DNA of 39,196 nt from Andeanibacterium sp036384795 (GTDB taxonomy: Bacteria > Pseudomonadota > Alphaproteobacteria > Sphingomonadales > Sphingomonadaceae), in the NCBI GenBank assembly GCA_036384795.1, contig DASVLP010000058.1:1-39196 (forward strand), written 5' to 3'. How positions within the stretch are numbered: position 1 is the first letter of the stretch; each line of letters opens with the position of its first letter. Under the pieces are notes generated by a model. It saw nothing but the letters and a program-made list of their open reading frames with translations. It made no database searches and was not told the DNA's origin. Positions 31,990 through 39,196 of this stretch are shown here, piece after piece. Made by a program: the position numbers and the translations under genes.

Positions 31990-32068
31990 TTCCGTCCGAA
32001 ACTTGACCTGCCGCGCGCAAGCAATCAAGTCTGTCCGGGCCGGTTAAGCACCGTTTCGAGGGGCCGAG

Positions 32069-33715
32069 ATGAGCGAACGCGAGTCGATGGAATACGACGT
32101 CGTCGTGGTCGGCGCGGGCCCTGCTGGGCTCGCGGCGGCGATTCGGCTGAAGCAGCTTGACGCCGAAATCCGCGTTTGCGTGCTCGAGAAGGGCTCCGAA
32201 GTCGGTGCCCATATCCTGTCGGGCGCAGTGGTCGACCCGCGGGCGCTCGACGAGCTGCTGCCGGACTGGCGCACCGAAGGGTGTCCGCTCGCCGAAGTGC
32301 CGGTTACCGAGAACCATCACTGGGTGCTGTCCGCCCACGGCAAGTTCGCGATCCCGCATTTCGTGCTGCCCCCCTTGATGAGCAACGCGGGCAACTACAC
32401 CGGCTCTCTGGGGAACTTGTGCCGCTGGCTGGCGGAGAAAGCCGAAGCGCTGGGGGTCGAGGTATTTCCCGGCTTCCCGGCGGCCGAAGTGCTGTTCGAC
32501 GAGAGCGGCGCGGTGATGGGCGTGGCCACCCAGGACGTCGGCGTGGCAAAGGACGGCAGCCGCAAGCCCGACTACCAGCCGGGGATCGAACTCCACGCCA
32601 AGTACACTCTGCTCGGCGAGGGCGCGCGCGGGCACCTGACCAAGCGCCTCAAGGCCCATTTCGAGCTCGACCGGGACAGTCAGCCGCAGACCTATGGCCT
32701 GGGCATCAAGGAGCTGTGGGACGTCGCGCCGGAGAAGCATCATCCGGGGCGGGTGATCCACACCCAGGGCTGGCCGCTGAGCGAAAGCGGCGCCTGGGGC
32801 GGTGGGTTCCTCTACCATCAGGCCGGCGGCCAGGTCGCATTGGGGTTCGTGACGGCGCTCGACTATGCCAATCCGTATCTCAGCCCGTTTCAGGAATTCC
32901 AGCGCTGGAAGCACCACTCGGCGATCCGCGAGGTGCTCCAGGGCGGCAAGCGCGTGTCGTACGGCGCGCGGGCGATCAACGAAGGCGGCTGGCAGTCGGT
33001 GCCGCGGCTCGAGTTTCCCGGCGGCGCGCTGATCGGCTGTGCGGCCGGGTTCGTCAACGTGCCGCGGATCAAGGGCAGCCATACCGCGATGAAGAGCGGG
33101 ATGCTGGCCGCCGAAGCCATTGCCGAAGCCCTCTCGGCGGGGCGCAGTCGCGACGCCTTGACCGGCTATGGCGCGGCGCTGCGAGCGAGCTGGATCGCGG
33201 CGGAGCTCAAGAAAGTCCAGAACGCAGAGCCGGCGGTGGCGAAGTACGGCGGCTTCTGGGGCACGCTGGTGGCCGGCATCGACATGTGGATGCGCACGCT
33301 CGGCATCGGCCTGCCGATCGCGATGAAACACCGCACCGACGCCGCCTCGACCGGCAAGGCGAAGGACCACCTGCTGATCGTCTATCCCAAGCCGGACGGC
33401 GTGCTGAGCTTCGATCGGCTGTCCTCGGTGTTCCTTTCGAACACCAACCATGCCGAAGACCAGCCGAGTCATTTGCGGCTGCGGGATCCGGCGATCCCGG
33501 TCGAGGTGAACCTCGCCGAGTACGCCGGGCCGGAGGCGCGCTATTGCCCGGCGGCGGTGTACGAATTCACCGGCCTCGACGAAGGCGCGCCGCAGCTGGT
33601 GATCAACGCCCAGAACTGCGTCCACTGCAAGACGTGCGACATCAAGGACCCGACCCAGAACATCGACTGGGTCACGCCCGAAGGCGGCGGCGGGCCGAAT
33701 TATCCGAATATGTGA
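32069..33715 (+). CDS. Electron transfer flavoprotein-ubiquinone oxidoreductase
   Basis: A 548-residue ETF-QO, an inner-membrane flavoprotein that passes electrons from reduced ETF (from fatty-acid and amino-acid oxidation) to ubiquinone. The FAD-binding GAGPAG is at residues 15-20. The 4Fe-4S cluster cysteines are Cys493 (ARYCPAA), Cys517, Cys520 and Cys523 (NCVHCKTCDIKDPTQNI), and the C-terminal WVTPEGGGGPNYPNM is characteristic. GAGGGG precedes the ATG. It is divergent from the glycosylase-like gene with a 79-base spacer. The etfAB genes are not in the window. A short uncharacterised gene follows six bases after the stop. Confidence 0.97.
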   Translation: MSERESMEYDVVVVGAGPAGLAAAIRLKQLDAEIRVCVLEKGSEVGAHILSGAVVDPRALDELLPDWRTEGCPLAEVPVTENHHWVLSAHGKFAIPHFVLPPLMSNAGNYTGSLGNLCRWLAEKAEALGVEVFPGFPAAEVLFDESGAVMGVATQDVGVAKDGSRKPDYQPGIELHAKYTLLGEGARGHLTKRLKAHFELDRDSQPQTYGLGIKELWDVAPEKHHPGRVIHTQGWPLSESGAWGGGFLYHQAGGQVALGFVTALDYANPYLSPFQEFQRWKHHSAIREVLQGGKRVSYGARAINEGGWQSVPRLEFPGGALIGCAAGFVNVPRIKGSHTAMKSGMLAAEAIAEALSAGRSRDALTGYGAALRASWIAAELKKVQNAEPAVAKYGGFWGTLVAGIDMWMRTLGIGLPIAMKHRTDAASTGKAKDHLLIVYPKPDGVLSFDRLSSVFLSNTNHAEDQPSHLRLRDPAIPVEVNLAEYAGPEARYCPAAVYEFTGLDEGAPQLVINAQNCVHCKTCDIKDPTQNIDWVTPEGGGGPNYPNM

Positions 33716-33721
33716 GGTGTC

Positions 33722-34156
33722 GTGGACGTTGAAATAAGAGCGCTGACACCTGAGGAGGAGGTCGCCAGGATCTCCGCCTTGGAAATGGCTGCTCGGTTGG
33801 TGGGAGGGGCGCTCCCGCTTTCGGTGGCGCAAGTGCAGGCGCTGTATCAGGTCCTGAAAGACGAACATCCGGATTTTGACGAAGGAAAGATCGCGCTCGG
33901 TGTCGCTTTCGGTGAATTGATCGTCGCGCAGGCCGGTTATTATTGGGTCCGGCTCACCGACGAATACGGGTCAGAGACGTCGTTGGCGCATCCCACGGCC
34001 GCTGCGGAATGTCATCCGATCAGTATGATGCAGAAGCGGGTCGAGCGCGGTGAGGACCTGGATATCGCAGGATTGCGGGATGATACGATCGCGCTAGTCG
34101 ACAAACGCTTTGCGGGTGGCTTGTGTGCTGCGCGCAAGAACGAGAAGCCCGCGTGA
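33722..34156 (+). CDS. DUF3806-like protein of unknown function
   Basis: A 144-residue soluble acidic protein. Its C-terminal half (GKIALGVAFGELIVAQAGYYWVRLTDEYGSETSLAHP ... HPISMMQKRVERGEDLD) resembles the DUF3806 domain, whose role is unknown. Base composition is visibly less G+C-rich than the neighbours (for example around 33720-33920), a mild hint of later acquisition. The start is GTG at 33722, with GAGGT just upstream. It begins six bases after the ETF-QO stop, and its own TGA overlaps the GTG start of ispE, so translation is coupled to an essential isoprenoid gene. Confidence 0.7.
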   Translation: MDVEIRALTPEEEVARISALEMAARLVGGALPLSVAQVQALYQVLKDEHPDFDEGKIALGVAFGELIVAQAGYYWVRLTDEYGSETSLAHPTAAAECHPISMMQKRVERGEDLDIAGLRDDTIALVDKRFAGGLCAARKNEKPA

Positions 34157-34965
34157 GGCTCAGGGAAACCGCTTACGCCAAGATCAACCTCGCGCTGCAT
34201 GTGCGGGCGCGGCGAGACGACGGGTATCACGAGATCGAGACGGTGTTCGCGTTTGTCGATGCGGGCGATGTGTTGGGCGCTGAACCGGCGGGGCAGGATT
34301 CGCTGCATGTCACCGGCGAGTTCGGCCGGGCGCTGGGCGATCCGTTCGGCAATCTGGTGAACAAGGCACTCGGCGCATTGCCGCGCGCGGGCGGGCTTTC
34401 GATCACGCTGGAGAAGAACCTGCCGGTCGCGGCCGGGTTGGGCGGCGGGTCGGCAGACGCGGGGGCGGTGTTTCGGCTGATCGAGCAGGTTCACGGCCTG
34501 CCCGAGGACTGGCGCGGACGCGCGGCGAAACTTGGCGCGGACGTTCCGGCTTGCGTCGAAAGCGTGACTTGCATCGGCCGCGGCACCGGCGCCCAGCTCG
34601 AGCCGATCGACAGCGAACTCGCCGGAATGCCGGTGCTGCTGGTCAACCCGCGCGTAGCGCTTGGGACGGCCGAGGTGTTCGCCGCCTGGGATCGTGTCGA
34701 TCGTGGGCCGCTGCCCGAGGGCGATCTGACGATGATCGCATGGCAGGGACGCAACGATCTGGAGCCGGCGGCGATCGGCTTGTGCCCGGTGATCGCCGAA
34801 GTGCTGCACGATCTGCGCGAGACCCAGCCATGGTTCGCGCGGATGTCCGGCTCGGGCGCGACCTGCTTCGGGCTGTTCGAGACCGAGGAGCGCCTGGCCG
34901 GAGCGCGCGAGCGGCTCGCCGCGCAGCACCCTGATTGGTGGCAGATGCAGGGCAGGCTGCGGTGA
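34153..34965 (+). CDS. ispE: 4-diphosphocytidyl-2-C-methyl-D-erythritol kinase
   Basis: A 270-residue GHMP kinase that phosphorylates CDP-methylerythritol at the 2-hydroxyl in the MEP isoprenoid pathway, using ATP, in the cytoplasm. Lys10 lies in the YAKINLALHV motif, the ATP loop is PVAAGLGGGSADAG (91-104), and the catalytic Asp130 is in GADVPAC. The later MSGSGATCFGLF motif completes the family signature. The GTG start at 34153 overlaps the TGA of the preceding gene; the longer frame from 34123 reads into that gene and is rejected. Its own stop overlaps the GTG of the next gene in the same way. Confidence 0.97.
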   Translation: MRLRETAYAKINLALHVRARRDDGYHEIETVFAFVDAGDVLGAEPAGQDSLHVTGEFGRALGDPFGNLVNKALGALPRAGGLSITLEKNLPVAAGLGGGSADAGAVFRLIEQVHGLPEDWRGRAAKLGADVPACVESVTCIGRGTGAQLEPIDSELAGMPVLLVNPRVALGTAEVFAAWDRVDRGPLPEGDLTMIAWQGRNDLEPAAIGLCPVIAEVLHDLRETQPWFARMSGSGATCFGLFETEERLAGARERLAAQHPDWWQMQGRLR

Positions 34966-35687
34966 TCGAGGAAGAAGCCTGGCGCCTGGTCGGCACGCCG
35001 CGGTTCGGCGGCATCCTGGTGGTGTCGGACCACGCTTCGAACCGCGTGCCGGCTGACATCGAGCTCGGCATCGATCCCAGACTGATGGACCAGCATATCG
35101 CGATCGACATCGGCGTCGGTGCGGTCGGTGAGCTGATGGCGCGGCATGAAGGGATCGCCGCATTCCAGGGCAACGTCAGTCGCCTGGTGTGCGATTTCAA
35201 CCGCGAGGAACAGGATGCGTCGGCCATCCCGCAAGCGAGCGACGGGATCGAAATTGCGGGGAATCTCGCAATGGACCGTGAGGCTCGGTTCGCGCGGTTC
35301 TATCGCCCTTATCATGCCGCGCTCAGCCGAATTCTCGATGAAAATCCGCCCGCGCTGATCCTCTCGCTGCACAGCTTCACGCCGCAGCTGTCGAGCGATC
35401 CCGGGTGCCGGCGGCCGTGGGATTGCGGCGTGCTCTACAACGACGACGATCGCGCCGCCCGCCTCGCGATCCCCTTGCTGAAGGCGGAAGGGCTGATGGT
35501 GGGCGACCAGCAGCCTTATTCGGGCAAGTTGCTCAACACCACGATGAACCGGCATGCCGAAGCGGAGGGCCGGCCCTATTTCGGCGTCGAGATCCGGCAG
35601 GATCGCGTGACGACGCGCGAGCAGCAGGCCGAGTGGGCCGAGCGCCTGGTGCGGGTATGCAACGAGGTCGCTCTGGCAGTCGGGTGA
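34962..35687 (+). CDS. N-formylglutamate amidohydrolase family protein
   Basis: A 241-residue member of the FGase family: VSDHASNRVPAD (zinc-ligand region), IDIGVGAVGELMARH, NVSRLVCDFNREEQDASAIP, the histidine in ILSLHSFTP, and a late EIRQDRV segment with the catalytic-type glutamate. N-formylglutamate amidohydrolase releases formate and glutamate in histidine degradation (hutG route). No other hut gene is nearby, so the true substrate may be a different N-acyl amino acid. The start GTG at 34962 overlaps the ispE stop (GTGA). Homologous proteins are often this short. Cytoplasmic. Confidence 0.88.
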   Translation: MIEEEAWRLVGTPRFGGILVVSDHASNRVPADIELGIDPRLMDQHIAIDIGVGAVGELMARHEGIAAFQGNVSRLVCDFNREEQDASAIPQASDGIEIAGNLAMDREARFARFYRPYHAALSRILDENPPALILSLHSFTPQLSSDPGCRRPWDCGVLYNDDDRAARLAIPLLKAEGLMVGDQQPYSGKLLNTTMNRHAEAEGRPYFGVEIRQDRVTTREQQAEWAERLVRVCNEVALAVG

Positions 35688-35746
35688 AGAAAACCTCTGC
35701 GCGCTTAACCCATTTTCTTCTTCGGCTGGCTTCCTACCTGCGTTAG
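35684..35746 (+). CDS. Possible leucine-rich leader peptide before ilvD
   Basis: GTG at 35684 overlaps the preceding stop as GTGA and would encode 20 residues (MKKTSARLTHFLLRLASYLR) with five leucines, ending TAG at 35744-35746, 34 bases before ilvD. The segment GGCTTCC (35728-35734) could pair with the ilvD ribosome site region GGAGCC (35768-35773), and TGCGTT/AACGCA (35739-35744/35757-35762) is an alternative stem. That would allow leucine-responsive attenuation. The stretch is less G+C-rich, so it may equally be only a promoter. Coding is unproven. Confidence 0.3.
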   Translation: MKKTSARLTHFLLRLASYLR

Positions 35747-35780
35747 AGGCCCTTCCAACGCATTCACCGGAGCCCGACCG

Positions 35781-37631
35781 ATGCCCGCCTACCGTTCCCG
35801 CACCACCACTCATGGCCGCAACATGGCCGGGGCGCGCGGGCTGTGGCGCGCGACGGGGATGAAGGATGCCGATTTCGGCAAGCCGATCATCGCGGTGGTC
35901 AACAGCTTCACCCAGTTCGTTCCGGGCCACGTGCACCTGAAGGACCTGGGCCAGCTGGTCGCGCGCGAGATCGAGGCGGCAGGCGGGGTGGCGAAGGAAT
36001 TCAACACCATCGCGGTCGATGACGGGATCGCGATGGGGCACGACGGGATGCTCTATTCGCTCCCTAGCCGCGACCTGATCGCCGACAGCGTCGAATACAT
36101 GGTCAACGCCCACTGCGCCGATGCGATGGTGTGCATTTCCAACTGCGACAAGATCACGCCGGGCATGCTGATGGCGGCGCTCAGGATCAATATTCCGTGC
36201 GTGTTCGTCTCGGGCGGGCCGATGGAAGCGGGCAAAGTCGTCATCAAGGGCAAGGAAGTTGCGCTCGACCTGATCGATGCGATGGTCGCCGCGGCCGACG
36301 AGGCGATGACCGACGAGGAAGTGACCGCGATCGAGCGCTCGGCGTGCCCGACGTGCGGGTCGTGCTCGGGCATGTTCACCGCGAACTCGATGAACTGTCT
36401 GACCGAGGCGCTTGGGCTTTCGCTGCCGGGCAACGGCTCGCAGCTGGCCACGCACTCCGACCGCAAGCAGTTGTTCGAGCGGGCCGGGCGGCTCGTGGTG
36501 ACGCTGGCGAAGCGCTATTACGAGGAGGACGACGAGAGCGTCCTTCCGCGCGCGATCGCGAACTTCGAGGCGTTCGAGAACGCGATGAGCCTCGATATCG
36601 CGATGGGCGGCTCGACCAACACCGTGCTTCACCTGCTCGCCGCCGCGCACGAAGCGGGGGTCGAGTTCACGATGGCCGACATCGACCGGCTGAGCCGCCG
36701 GGTGCCGTGCCTGTCCAAGGTCGCGCCGGCCAAGAGCGACGTGCACATGGAAGACGTCCACCGCGCGGGCGGGATCGTCGCGATCCTGGGCGAGCTCGAC
36801 CGCGCCGGCCTGCTCCACACCGCACTCCCCACTGTGCACAGCCCGACGATGGGCGACGCCCTAGCCGACTGGGACATTCGCCTGACCAACAATCCGCGGG
36901 TCCAGGAATTCTACAAGGCCGCCCCGGGCGGCGTGCCGACCCAGACCGCGTTCAGCCAGAGCCGCCGATGGGCCGAGCTCGATACCGACCGGCAGAACGG
37001 CGTGATCCGCTCGGCCGAGCATGCGTTCAGCAAGGACGGCGGGCTCGCGGTGCTCTACGGCAACATCGCGCAGGACGGCTGCATCGTGAAGACCGCGGGG
37101 GTCGACGAGAGCATCCTCAAGTTCTCCGGCCCGGCCAAAGTCTACGAGAGCCAGGATGACGCGGTGACCGCGATCCTGACCGACCAGGTCGTCGCGGGCG
37201 ATGTCGTGGTGATCCGCTATGAAGGGCCCAAGGGTGGCCCCGGCATGCAGGAAATGCTCTATCCGACGAGCTATCTGAAATCGAAGGGGCTTGGAAAGGC
37301 CTGCGCGCTGATCACCGACGGGCGCTTTTCGGGCGGCACCTCCGGCCTGTCGATCGGCCATGCCTCGCCCGAAGCGGCCGAGGGCGGGGCGATCGCCCTG
37401 GTGCGCAACGGCGACACGATCGAGATCGACATCCCGGCCCGCACGATCCACCTCGCCGTGAGCGACGAGGAACTCGCGCACCGCCGCGCGGCAATGGAAG
37501 ACAGAGGCGAAGCGGCGTGGAAACCTGAGAAGCCGCGCAAGCGCCAGGTCTCGACCGCGCTCAAGGCTTATGCCGCGATGACCACCAGCGCCGCGCGCGG
37601 CGCGGTGCGCGATATCTCGCAGCTCAAATGA
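35781..37631 (+). CDS. ilvD: Dihydroxy-acid dehydratase
   Basis: A 616-residue enzyme that dehydrates 2,3-dihydroxy-isovalerate and -methylvalerate to the 2-keto acids in valine, isoleucine and (through valine) leucine synthesis. Fe-S ligands are Cys122 (ISNCDK) and Cys195 (CPTCGSC). The PGH at 48-50 instead of a third cysteine there places it with the oxygen-labile [4Fe-4S] IlvD type known from E. coli. Asp81 (VDDG) and Lys124 are the expected Mg-site residues, and the late DGRFSGGTSGLSIGH is intact. GGAG precedes the ATG by 9 bases. Its TGA overlaps the ATG of the next gene. Confidence 0.98.
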   Translation: MPAYRSRTTTHGRNMAGARGLWRATGMKDADFGKPIIAVVNSFTQFVPGHVHLKDLGQLVAREIEAAGGVAKEFNTIAVDDGIAMGHDGMLYSLPSRDLIADSVEYMVNAHCADAMVCISNCDKITPGMLMAALRINIPCVFVSGGPMEAGKVVIKGKEVALDLIDAMVAAADEAMTDEEVTAIERSACPTCGSCSGMFTANSMNCLTEALGLSLPGNGSQLATHSDRKQLFERAGRLVVTLAKRYYEEDDESVLPRAIANFEAFENAMSLDIAMGGSTNTVLHLLAAAHEAGVEFTMADIDRLSRRVPCLSKVAPAKSDVHMEDVHRAGGIVAILGELDRAGLLHTALPTVHSPTMGDALADWDIRLTNNPRVQEFYKAAPGGVPTQTAFSQSRRWAELDTDRQNGVIRSAEHAFSKDGGLAVLYGNIAQDGCIVKTAGVDESILKFSGPAKVYESQDDAVTAILTDQVVAGDVVVIRYEGPKGGPGMQEMLYPTSYLKSKGLGKACALITDGRFSGGTSGLSIGHASPEAAEGGAIALVRNGDTIEIDIPARTIHLAVSDEELAHRRAAMEDRGEAAWKPEKPRKRQVSTALKAYAAMTTSAARGAVRDISQLK

Positions 37632-38017
37632 GCATGCGGGGGGCGGCGCTGGCGGGGGCAGTGCTCCTTGCCGCTTGTTCGGGCCCCGATCCGAGTGACA
37701 CCGCCAGTCCCGCGCCCAAGCCGACTGCCGCGGCGGTTGACGACACGATCGAATGCGCGGTCGGCGGCGCAGCAAGTTTTCAGCGCGACTGCAAAGTCGA
37801 AGAGGCGAAGGTCGATGGTGCGAAAACGCTCATCGTGCGCCATCCCGACGGCGGCTTCCGCCGCTTCGAGGTGTTGACCGACGGCCATGGCCTGGCGACC
37901 GCCGATGGCGCCGAGGAGGCCGAAACCTCGGTGGTGAACGGCCAGCTCGAAGTGGCGGTGGGCGGAGATCGCTACCGCTTTCCCGCAACAATCCGGAAAC
38001 ATGGCGGCGGCGAATAG
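37628..38017 (+). CDS. Small lipoprotein of unknown function
   Basis: A 129-residue putative lipoprotein: hydrophobic signal then LLAAC with Cys17 in the lipobox, followed by a low-complexity Ser/Pro/Ala/Thr linker (SGPDPSDTASPAPKPTAAA). The mature domain (about 38-129) has two cysteines (IECAVGGA and QRDCKVEE) that could form a disulfide, and short beta-like segments such as KTLIVRHPDGGFRRFEVLTDG. No known family recognised. ATG at 37628 overlaps the ilvD stop (ATGA), and the next gene starts inside its last codons, so it is embedded in a tightly coupled ilvD-lipoprotein-nnr unit. A start at the second ATG (37634) is possible. Confidence 0.8.
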   Translation: MSMRGAALAGAVLLAACSGPDPSDTASPAPKPTAAAVDDTIECAVGGAASFQRDCKVEEAKVDGAKTLIVRHPDGGFRRFEVLTDGHGLATADGAEEAETSVVNGQLEVAVGGDRYRFPATIRKHGGGE

Positions 38018-39196
38018 CCAGATTCTGACTGTCGCGCAGATGCGCGCGGCCGAACAGGCGCTGATCGACGGCGGGACCGGCGTCGACGCGCTGATGGCGC
38101 GCGCGGGGCGTGGCGCGGCCGAGTGGGTCTGGCGGCTCGCCTGGCCGCGGCCGGTGACGGTGCTGTGCGGCCCCGGCAACAACGGCGGCGACGGCTACGT
38201 GATCGCCGAGGCTTTGCGCAAGCGGGGGCTGGACGTGGCGGTGGTCGCACCGCTCGAGCCGGCGACCGATGCGGCAAGGAATGCGCGCGCAGCCTACAAT
38301 GGCGCGATGCTGGACGCTCCGGACGGCCGCCACGGCGGAACGCTGGTCGATTGCCTGTTCGGCAGCGGTTTGACGCGGCCGCTGAGTGGCGATTTGCTGG
38401 CACTGCTGAACGCGCTCGCCAAGGCTCACGCGCATCGCATCGCGGTCGACCTGCCGAGCGGCGTCGACAGCGACAGCGGAGAACTGCTCAACGAAGGCCT
38501 GCCCGACTACGATCTCACCGTCGCACTGGGCGCATGGAAGTTCGCGCATTGGCTGATGCCGGCTTCGGCGAAGATGGGCGAGCGCCATCTTGTCGAGATC
38601 GGCGTCGACCACATTGCCGGCGCCGCACTGCTGATCGAACGCCCAAAGCTGGCCGCGCCGGCCGCCGATGCGCACAAATACACGCGCGGCCTGGCGGTGA
38701 TCGTGGCGGGAGCGATGCCCGGAGCGAGCCTGCTTGCGGCTGAGGCCGCAATGCATGGCGGCGCGGGCTATGTCAGGCTGGCGGCGGATGAGCCGCCCCA
38801 AGCAGCGCCTGCGGAGCTGGTGGTGCAGCCCGAGGCATTGCGTGACAGCAGGGCAGATGCCGCACTGGTCGGCCCCGGCCTCGGCCGTGACGAGGCTGCA
38901 CGTCGCCGGCTCGGCGAGGCGCTCGCCCGCCATTTGCCGCTGGTGCTCGATGGCGATGCGCTTGCCTTGCTTGCACCGCGAACGCTTGCCGGGCGAGGCG
39001 CACCCTTGCTCCTGACCCCGCATGAGGGCGAGTTGAGCGCGCTCGCCACCGCATTCGGCATTTTCGCGCAAGGCAAGCTCGCGGTTGCGCGTGAGCTCGC
39101 GCGGGCAACCGGAGCCGTCGTCGTCGCCAAAGGCCCGGACACCGCGATCGTCGCGCCCGACGGGCGGGTCGCGATCGCGCGCCAGGCGCCGAGCTG
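38001..39196 (+). CDS. nnr: Bifunctional NAD(P)H-hydrate epimerase / ADP-dependent dehydratase (3' end outside window)
   Basis: The frame opens with ATG at 38001 (overlapping the lipoprotein end by 17 bases) and stays open to the right edge, about 398 codons. The N-terminal YjeF_N epimerase domain shows VAQMRAAEQALID, CGPGNNGGDGYVIAE and VDLPSGVDSDSG. The C-terminal carbohydrate-kinase-like dehydratase domain begins near residue 228 with HKYTRGLAVIVAG. It continues with VGPGLGRDE, LVLDGDALALLA, LLTPHEGELSAL and AKGPDTAIV. The last part of that domain, including the catalytic GxGDxL motif, is beyond the window. The enzyme repairs hydrated NADH and NADPH in the cytoplasm. Confidence 0.95.
   Translation, partial: MAAANSQILTVAQMRAAEQALIDGGTGVDALMARAGRGAAEWVWRLAWPRPVTVLCGPGNNGGDGYVIAEALRKRGLDVAVVAPLEPATDAARNARAAYNGAMLDAPDGRHGGTLVDCLFGSGLTRPLSGDLLALLNALAKAHAHRIAVDLPSGVDSDSGELLNEGLPDYDLTVALGAWKFAHWLMPASAKMGERHLVEIGVDHIAGAALLIERPKLAAPAADAHKYTRGLAVIVAGAMPGASLLAAEAAMHGGAGYVRLAADEPPQAAPAELVVQPEALRDSRADAALVGPGLGRDEAARRRLGEALARHLPLVLDGDALALLAPRTLAGRGAPLLLTPHEGELSALATAFGIFAQGKLAVARELARATGAVVVAKGPDTAIVAPDGRVAIARQAPS

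Noticed and set aside
1..39196. CRISPR array, prophage, integron, insertion sequence or attachment site
   Set aside because: No regularly spaced direct repeats, no transposase, integrase or phage structural gene is seen; the only repeats are hairpin-type REP-like elements, and the tRNA-Asn 3' end is not followed by an integrase or a visible duplicate.

Overview
The window is a G+C-rich, gene-dense bacterial chromosome segment of about 39 kb. Protein content, gene order (addA-trxA, argJ near secA, mfd/sdhE/recG clustered, lolC-lolD) and the alphaproteobacterial-type LexA site point to an alphaproteobacterium, most likely of the order Sphingomonadales. That placement is inference from recognised proteins; no rRNA is present. 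I see no prophage, insertion sequence, CRISPR array or integrase. It reads as core chromosome with small accessory pieces.

Left part (1-9.5 kb): the 3' end of addA (recombination nuclease-helicase) and trxA run rightward. They face a leftward argJ / inositol-monophosphatase-family pair with overlapping stop and start. A small secreted protein precedes secA. A sugar-lactonase-like SMP-30 gene and an MFS exporter form a second rightward unit, followed by a tiny acidic protein and a methyltransferase-like lipoprotein. tRNA-Asn lies on the minus strand with a visible promoter.

Middle (9.6-24 kb): nadK, a stand-alone EAL phosphodiesterase, mfd, sdhE, a host-attachment-family gene paired with a hemerythrin gene, recG, a YetF-like membrane protein with a general-stress-type promoter, an aldehyde dehydrogenase, lolC-lolD (lipoprotein release) and a Yip1-family membrane protein.

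Right part (24-39.2 kb): dnaE; a radical SAM gene with a LexA-type box; a leftward operon of a degenerate uracil-DNA-glycosylase-like protein, a soluble lytic transglycosylase and moaB; then a rightward run of ETF-ubiquinone oxidoreductase, a DUF3806-like protein, ispE, an N-formylglutamate-amidohydrolase-family gene, ilvD, a small lipoprotein, and the NAD(P)HX repair enzyme, cut by the right edge. Three consecutive junctions in this run are GTGA overlaps, the last leading into a possible leucine-rich leader peptide before ilvD.

Five intergenic spaces carry multi-hairpin palindromic (REP/BIME-like) elements of two architectures. One forms a convincing bidirectional terminator between trxA and the convergent phosphatase gene. 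There is no stretch over 300 bases without a gene; the longest spacers (about 204 and 209 bases) both hold such repeats. No completely novel system is demonstrable. The best leads are the LexA-box radical SAM gene, the ilvD leader, the secreted protein ahead of secA, the stress-type promoter, the hairpin with a CCTCCC loop, the degenerate glycosylase and the palindromic element families.
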